The notes below the pieces were generated by a model. It saw only the letters and a list, made by a program, of their open reading frames with translations. It was not told where the DNA came from and did not search any database. From Macrotrachela quadricornifera (Eukaryota > Rotifera > Eurotatoria > Philodinida > Philodinidae), in NCBI GenBank assembly GCA_022393335.1, contig JAJEKB010019120.1:8830-72829 (forward strand): 64,000 nt of DNA, in the 5' to 3' direction. Positions 56,403 to 64,000 of the stretch are shown here, piece after piece. Within the stretch, counting starts at the first letter, position 1. Each line of letters starts with the position of its first letter. A program made the position numbers and the translations under genes.

Positions 56403-59400
56403 TTGTTGAGACTTTTCAATTTAGAAATATTAATAAATCGATTTGTAAAAAAATTTTTCAATAATTTAAATAAAATAAGATGATCTTATAATTTTTTTTC
56501 CGATTATATATGTATTAGTATTTTATTTATATCACTCTCATTTTCACATTCATTTCTAACAAAAACGCATAAAACAAAACGAATGAGCTATACAATAAAG
56601 CATCAAAGAATGCTTATCGTCTCCTCTTTTCTAATACATTTTTTGGTCTGTAAAGAGGAATATCTTGAAAGCGAAAAGGTAAACAGAACAGAAGAAAGAA
56701 GCAAAATATCGAAAGGGAACGACAAAAGAAATAGTATTAGATCTGTATGAATGTTTTCGATAAGCATCATGATACTAATGATCTTGATGCTATGACGAAA
56801 GGATTTCATTCAATAATGTCTCGTTTCTTTCTTTGATCTCTTGGAGATCAAAATAGAAACATCCTCAAATTTTGATCATTGTTTCATTTTTAAAGCTTTT
56901 TTTATAGTGACAACTTCGAGTAGAAATTGATGCGTTTGCCAATTGAAGACGAAACCGATTCTATCTCTTGACGAAAAAACAAGTTCGATCTGCTATTCTC
57001 AACTTTTACTTTTTTCAGCAACCGACTAAATCGAAGATAAAGAAATATTAAGATGTTGTGCTTCTAAGAGAGGCTCCTCCATCCCGTCGAGCAACGTTGT
57101 CCCTCCAAACTTTTATATTTTGAAGCTGAGTTTACCAAAAGTCATAGGCATTACATTCTTAGTCACTCTTATCCTGAATGAAATAATAAATGAATGGTTT
57201 TGGATTTTTAATTTTGGTTTTAAATTTCCACTAAAATTAATCAATTAATATTTATGTTATATACTATTTTGTAGAGCGAGTTTTTTTTTAAGTGATAAGA
57301 AGTCAAATATCACACTTTCTTCTCATGAAAAATGTAATTTTTTTTTTTTGGTGATTTTATATATATCATGTAAATTTCATAGTCTGAATTTAACGATCCC
57401 ATGAATTTTATTCGTGTAACAGATAGAGCTATTGAAAAGCTTTAAAATGAGCATCAGATTCATATAAAAAAAACAATGAGTGGTCGAATCTTGAAAATAT
57501 ATATTTTTTTCCCGTTCTGTTCGAATTTCAAACTTCTCGCACATCATGGAATTACGAACTCTCAGAAACACTGTCTCATCGCATACTCATTTTCGACTCC
57601 TCAGACGTACTTCGATCGTTCGATACCCATCGAAATCCTAACTACTCGAAGAGAGGGGAACTATCGATAACAGACTTTCGGTCAGTCGAAGGCTAACGAC
57701 ATACCGAGTGGTTGAAAACATTGTTCCATTGTTCAATCATTTTCCATTCCTCGAATACTTTTTCGACCGCTCGAAGCCTATCGAAATTGCAACTACTTGA
57801 AGAGAGAAGATCCTTCGGCAAGATATTTTTGATTGCTCGATATGATATCGATTAGTTGAAGCTTATTGGAATATGTAGTGATCAGTCAGTGAAAACTAAT
57901 CAATAAAATAGTTTCGATCATTCATCCTAATTTTGGTTGCTGAAAACTTCGAAATTCAATTTGTGAATAATCTTTCATTTTTAGTCCCATGTCATCAGAG
58001 AATTTTTGTTTGATAAATACCTTTAAATAGCTCTATGATTTTGACAAGATTATTCATCAACTATAGCTGGGATTATAAGAGAATATTTTCACATTCCTGA
58101 AGAAAATGTATTCATAATGAATTTTAATTTTTGAAGATCTCAAACATTCCGAGCTCTTAGTGTCACTCCGATTTTCAGTGACTCGTTAGCAAAGACCTAG
58201 TCGATGGGATTATTTTGAACTGAACAATCAGTTTGGTTCAGAATAATTGAAGATTCTAAACTTAAAGCGAGTAGAGAAGTGAGATTTATCCTTATTCTAG
58301 GTTGTTCCAGTATTTCTATTATTATTTTTTTTTATATATTCTAGTTTATTTTTAAGCATAAATATGAGCCCCCCCCTACTTAATGCAACGAGATCTATAA
58401 TAGATAGAACTGTTCGTCTCAATCATCGATAAGTACTATATTTATAAAAGACTTTTTTGAAAAAAAATGCATATTATGAAAATAAATTAAAAATAAACAA
58501 ATAAATGAATTTTATACAAGGAAATTTAAAATTGGATACAGGAAAAAAGTTTTTTGAAAATTTATAAAAAATTTCGAGTGCACGGAATAGCGACTGATCG
58601 GAACTTCGCGAACTCTATCTATCGAAACCATCGAAATTCATCGAAGATGGATGAGTCGAGGGCATCGAATTTGTAGATCGATCCTTTGGAATTCCATTTT
58701 CCGATAGGACGATGGGTTTACGACGGGTGAACAATTTTCAGTTTTATCAACCAATCGGAAGCTTCGAATCGACATATCGAAATACTCATCTGGTGACGGC
58801 TTGGGTAGCTTTAACAAATAGTAAGTCAATATTGATAAGCGTTTTTTGTGTTGTCAAATCAATACGTTGTAAAGTAGTATGGTAATCATGGTCACTAAAC
58901 AGTATGTAATGATACGCAAAAGTTAACATGCGATATGGTACTTCTATTACCATCAAAAGATAGCCCATTATCGATAGTATATATGTTAAAAGAATCTCAG
59001 TTCTAGCTCGTGTTGCTCTATAGATATTGAAAATTTACTGAAACGTAGTACTGGAAAAATATCAGACAAATTGATGCCATTAATTGAGCAACAATGGTCA
59101 TGACTTACGTGCAATGCCCCCTATGAGGTTTTCTATTGGTTTCATTTCTACCATAGACTAATTTTCCATTGCAATTTATGACGCAATCACATCTATATGT
59201 TGAGTAAGTAAACAAGACATGAATTTTCCTTTCCATTTTATTAAACACGACGTCATTCTGACAATAATAACTTCTAATTTAAAAGCACATTTTTCATTCC
59301 TTCTTATCGATTTTACAAAAAACAACACACACAATTCTATGTAGATCAATCACATATACATAAATTACAGTTGAGAAAAAAAAATTCTTTCTCTTAGATT

Positions 59401-59411
59401 ATCAGAAACAC
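56403..59411. other. Gene-free stretch with TCGA-rich repeats
   Basis: Includes the tandem pair at 57562-57866 and, at 58560-58800, another TCGAA/ATCGA-rich patch (ATCGAAACCATCGAAATTCA). Short open frames here are not credible. Confidence 0.45.
57562..57866. repeat. Two diverged tandem units of about 153 bp, TCGA-rich
   Basis: Unit 1 (CAGAAACACTGTCTCATCGC...ATCGAAATCCTAACTACTCG, AAGAGAGG...) and unit 2 (GAAAACATTGTTCCATTG...TATCGAAATTGCAACTACTT, GAAGAGAG...) match in order over their length. Both end in (G)AGTGGTTGA or GATTAGTTGAAG. Confidence 0.6.
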
Positions 59412-62400
59412 ATGAATAAAATTAAACGTCAACTAAGTACGTCTCTTTTGGACAATGAAGAAACAAAACATATACGAAGTAAGTTTATTACTACATTTTT
59501 TTTCGAATGTAAAATCTATTTTCTAACTTTTACTATAGAATCATCGATCAACGAAAAGTAGGTCACAGAGAAAAGAAATGATTTTCAATTAGTTTTTCTA
59601 CACATATATTTTTATATAGAAATTCAGTAACGTGTTTAGAAGATTTATCCAATGAACTTTTATTCGAAATTTTTGATTATTTTGATGGTTATGAATTATG
59701 GAATACATTTCGAAATATGAATATTTATTTCCAAAATTTACTCATTTATTCATCTTATCGATTAAAAACTAATTCTAACTATTATAAAGAATTTGATTTA
59801 TCTAACTATTGCACTGAATTTATTCTTCCTAATCGACATCGTATCATTTAACTTCAATTAATTAATGAAAAAACAACAAAATTATTCTTTAAATCAATAT
59901 TTATCGATTCATCATTTCAGTATGTTCAATTAATTCGTTTATCTTCTATGCCAAAAAAACAAATAATAAATCTTCTTCGAATTTTCTCTTCTCTTCCTCA
60001 GCTTTTTGTAATTGATCTACATGTTCAATTTAATGGTTGGAACGACGATTGTACTGAGATTTATTCATTAATTTTGAAATTACCTGTATTAAAATCAAAT
60101 ACATTCACTCTCTACACATCTGAACTAAGAGTGTTATTACCAATCAATACTAGCAATCAATTTAGTACCATCAAATATCTAGTTATCAATCATTCTTGCT
60201 ATTTTAATGATTTATTGACTATACTCTCATACACACCTCAACTTCGTCATCTAATTTGTAAGCGAAGCGTTAAATCAAATAAGATTAGTGATGAAAAAGT
60301 ATCATTCACATTGCCTAATCTATATTATATATCCATGAAACAATGGTATTTAATAAACTTTAATGAATTTCAATCATTTCTTAGGCAAATAGGTTCTCAA
60401 ATTCGAGTATTTCGTATCAGTATTAGACATGCCCGAACTTATCTTGACGCTAATCGATGGGAATACATCATTTCACAACATCTTTCATTACTAGAAAGAT
60501 TTTATTTTCAATACTACGAATTTTTTTCTGAAAATTCCTATGAAGTTGAATTTCAAAAATCAATCAGCCGATTTATTTCATCATTTTGGACTAAACAAAA
60601 ATGCATCATTCAATTAATAATCAGTAAAAATATACACGAAGACGATTATCTGGAATTTTCAATTCTACCATATAGGTTAGTAAGGTATATTTTAAGAATA
60701 TGATTACATCTCTTCTTTAGAAAAAAATGGTATAATTTACCTGAAGATATTGAGAATAATAAATATTTTAATCAATCACGAGATGACTTATATTCAATTG
60801 AAAAGAAGATGAATCAATCAATAGATGAATATAATACATCTGTTGGAATCATCGAAGGCGATTTTAAGCTTGAAGAAATCATTCTACTTTACAAAATTAT
60901 TCAGATTACTGAATTGGAATATTTTCCTGATAGTGATCACATTAAATCATTAATTGATCTTATCCCCAGGTAGAGAAATCTTGTTAAGATCATATAAGAA
61001 CCTACAAGATCCTACCAACAATCAGATATCATCAGATTCATACTATAGGATCTTACGAAATCGTACAGATATCTTGTTCTAAGATTCGATGCGTTTCCTA
61101 CTATAAGATGCTTTGATAAATCTTATACGATTCTTGCTATAAGATTCTTACAAACTCAGAAAAGCAGAATCTTGTAATATCTTATAAGATCTTATAAGAT
61201 CATAGTTCTTGATTTTTCTTATACAAATAGTATTGTATGTAGCAATTGTTTTGCATTTTAAATAATTTTTAAGACAATGAATACATTTTAATTTGAGCTC
61301 ACATAAGTTTAGAATTCTAAATACATTTTTGTAGAGTGATTTATGGAAACAAACTTTTTTTTTTTTGTTTAGAAATAATATTTCCTATTTATTTTTTTAA
61401 ATTCATCGTCACAGAAAGGATAGCGTTTTCTGCATTTGTCTTTAGAGAACAGGGTAGTTTTTTTTAATTTTTTTATTCAAATTTTGATTAAAAAAATATT
61501 TTTAATAATTTCAACTTTTTCGAAATATTTTAGATTGGCTTGCAGAAATGAACCAATTGGATAATTACTAATCTACATATATATTTCATAGTTCTTTATA
61601 AAGGATGTATAATTATTTAATGACTGCATCAGACTATATAAGGTTATAGAACTTTTTTATGCTCATTTGTAAAATTCTAAATTATTTTAGTTTTATCTTT
61701 TTTAGACGTTCGAAAATTCATTATCTATGCTTATTTGTTTTATTATCTCATGGCTTATATTTTTAGCATTTGCTTGGTATGATAAACTTCAAACTAATGA
61801 TGTTAATTATTTAATCTATTTTGAACGAAGTGAAATAAAATTAAATCTAATCAATGAAAATAATTTCATTTTAATTACACTAAAATTAATATAATGTGGT
61901 GATTATTTGTTTGATCTATATTTGTATTTTAATGTTCATTTTTTGATCGATCTGTATATTTTTTAATCGATGTTATTTGTTTGATTTATATTTCTGCATG
62001 CTGATGTTTATTTTTTTTATCTGTATTTCTTCATGTGATTTATATATATCCTTTTTATTTTGATGCGTATTTTTTTTTACTTTACTTAACATATATGCAA
62101 AATAGTAGTCGTTAGATACTATATAGTTATTACTGCATTATTTGTATATTGTAATTTTTCTCTCACTATTGTAACTCATATATACCTGAATAAAGTACAT
62201 TTATAACAAAGAGACACCAACTTTTTACAAAACTGATAGAACGTGCAGATGGTACAAGAAAAGCAGCATATAATGCATCTGATTGTTCCAATAAATCTTA
62301 TATGAATAGTACAAGAGCTTACAAGATTATACAATAAGTTCATATAAGAATCCTATAGTAGGATTTTATAAGAAATGGTGGCTTTAAGATTTTCCTACTG

Positions 62401-62908
62401 AATCCTACAAGATCATATAAGATTTTTATATGATCTTGTAAGTTTATACAAGATCTTATAGCAAGTTCTTGTATGATCTTGGATAAATCGTACAAGATCT
62501 TACAGTCAGATTCTTTCACCTGGGATCAATCATTTTCCTAATTTGAATACATTGACTGTGGGCTCTGCATTATTATATAAATCAGATTATTCATTAATAG
62601 AGAAAACTAACAAAATTACTAAAGTGAAAATTTTAAAAGTCAAGGAACTATTATATATTCAATTTGTTTTAAATCTTTGTCCATTCATTTTATATCTTGA
62701 AATTCAAGATTGGTTTGATATCGATTTGAAATTACTTATAGAATGTATTTTAACACAAAGTCCACGTTATTTGCATACTTTAGGTCTTTGTATTGAAAAA
62801 TATATTGATGAAACAATTGAAAATTTGAAAATTATTGATTTGGAGAGATTAACTGACGAATACACCATCAAGTATTTATATGGCAGAATCTATATACAAT
62901 GGAAATAA
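59412..62908 (+). pseudogene. F-box gene broken by a stop and a TIR element
   Basis: Exons 59412-59478, 59539-59557, 59620-60675 and 60721 onward join in frame with GT-AG introns of 45-62 bp. Exon 3 holds an F-box (CLEDLSNELLFEIFDYFDGY, then ELWNTFRNMN). An in-frame TAA lies at 59849-59851, followed by matching coding sequence (LQLINEK...). Exon 4 runs LPEDIENNKYFNQSRDD ... HIKSLIDLI, and is then interrupted at 60965 by a 1560-bp element. The frame resumes exactly at 62525 as INHFPNLNTLTVG and ends IYIQWK at 62908. With the element and one ATC removed the frame closes perfectly. Repetitive leucine-rich C-terminal parts resemble those of the intact F-box gene at 9 kb. Confidence 0.8.
60965..62524. 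mobile_element. TIR element with 3-bp duplication inside the F-box gene
   Basis: The ends CCCAGGTAGAGAAATCTTG and, inverted, CCCAGGTGAAAGAATCTGAC are flanked by ATC on both sides (60962-60964 and 62525-62527). The subterminal 200 bp at each side is filled with (T)AAGATCxTATAAGA-type words in both orientations. The interior (61210-62330) is T-rich. It includes a short coding-like stretch about 61776-61893 (AWYDKLQTNDVNYLIYFERS...) ending in a stop, but no transposase. It is a non-autonomous element of unassigned superfamily. Confidence 0.8.
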
Positions 62909-64000
62909 TACTGACTCTCTTTTTCTAAGAGTGTAAATACTCTTTTAAAAGAGAATTGAACCGCTTCCTTTAAATCAAATCTCATCTGTAAAATGGTAAA
63001 ATAAACAATTTATGAATCAAATGATTTGAATGCTTCTGTAAATGGAAGAAGTATCGGACTAAAAAGACAAGAAACAATTGAAAGTCTTTTGAATGAATAA
63101 TCATTCATCATCAATTTTTATTTTAGTTAGTATGTGTTTCTTTCCAAATTCTGTGACTATAAAATATGTAATAATAGAAATTATAATGATGACAAATGAA
63201 TTTTATTTAATAAAGATAAGAATATAATAGTACCTTTTTGCGCTAGAGATAATATTAGTTATCTTTTGTCACATCATTGTTTGATACACAAATACAAAAA
63301 CTTTTTGAAATTTTTTGTGAAATGTAATATGTATAACAAACAGATATACAGTGAGTATGTTATTGAAACTAGTGGATCTCACTAGAAATGCGGTAGTGAC
63401 AATATACCATTCATCACTACATCATACTATCAGTGTAGCGGTCTTTGGTAGAAGTTAGTATGCATCAAATCAAGGCGATCAGTATGATGAATTATAAGTC
63501 CGAACCATAGCCGAGTATGATCTATTCCATCTTACAAATGTTATTTTTCAAAAATAACGATTTTGTTATTAAAGCTGTTTAAGAATTTTCAAGTTTGAGA
63601 AAGTTCAATTTGCTAGTTCGGGAAAGAGTGATTTTTTTTTTGCTTTTATGGTTCAGTTCAATTTTGTAAAACTTAGCTGTTTTCTTCAAATATATTTTTT
63701 CCTAACTGAAAAAATTTGATCCGATAATTTCAACAGATTACCTACAGATTTTAATTGTTCTTCTTCAAAAATCAGCATTAGATCGAAAGATTATCGTAAT
63801 TTTATCATGTATCCCTCATCTTCATTGTTAATTAATGAGTGTATATCTAAAATCCTGCATTCTTTTGTCAGGACAATTGTAGTATCTCTCTTATCCTTAT
63901 AATAAATTTTATAGTTACATTCGTCATGGTATCAACATTTATCGTTGTTACATCGAAAAAGCTTGAAAGAGGTATTATTAATGCATTATTATCAACTCCT
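62909..64000. other. Gene-free stretch to the window end
   Basis: AT-rich, no coding exon recognised and no clear repeat. The window ends in ordinary intergenic-looking sequence. Confidence 0.45.

Overview
The window is AT-rich animal DNA with GT-AG introns of about 50-400 bp, lineage-specific F-box genes, a TPR/ADP-ribosyltransferase gene, a TMEM272-like gene, dense remains of DNA transposons, and two genes that look fungal or bacterial in origin but carry introns. This mix points to a bdelloid rotifer (Adineta/Rotaria type), probably an accessory or subtelomere-like region. The assignment is inferred from gene content; no ribosomal or mitochondrial marker is present.

Layout. 1-6.2 kb: a decayed EnSpm/CACTA (Tnp2-type) transposase in four exons. 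Each of its three introns holds one or more copies of a palindromic ATCGATT-rich element. 6.3-6.8 kb (-): a four-TM TMEM272-like protein. 9-10.8 kb (+): an intact F-box protein. 13.0-15.0 kb (-): a three-exon class I isoprenoid-synthase-like gene. 15.3-18.2 kb: a TA-flanked foldback element and a mariner relic. 20.4 kb: a small Gly/Tyr-rich protein. 22.3 kb (+): a PARP-like protein. 24.2-28.1 kb (-): a full-type ABCC/MRP transporter. 29.2-29.5 kb: a MULE relic. 31.5-35.8 kb: nested repeats. 36.6-39.6 kb (-): a large mono-ADP-ribosyltransferase with about 12 nearly identical kinesin-light-chain-type TPRs and an N-terminal MGC acylation-like motif. 39.9-49 kb: foldbacks, a piggyBac relic, SINE-like and MITE copies, and an exactly 1000-bp foldback. 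50.4-52.2 kb (+): an eight-exon allantoate-permease-type MFS transporter. 53-54.4 kb: a tRNA-derived SINE and other repeats. 55.2-56.4 kb (+): a WWE + R-S-E ADP-ribosyltransferase. 59.4-62.9 kb (+): an F-box gene broken by a stop codon and by a 1560-bp TIR element with a 3-bp target duplication.

How the genes relate. There are no operons; genes stand alone on either strand, with repeats between them. The main functional theme is ADP-ribosylation: three unrelated-looking ART architectures (PARP-like, effector-ART-TPR, WWE-ART) lie within about 34 kb. F-box (ubiquitin) and xenobiotic/nutrient transporters (ABCC, MFS) are the other theme. All domain names come from reading motifs, not from database searches.
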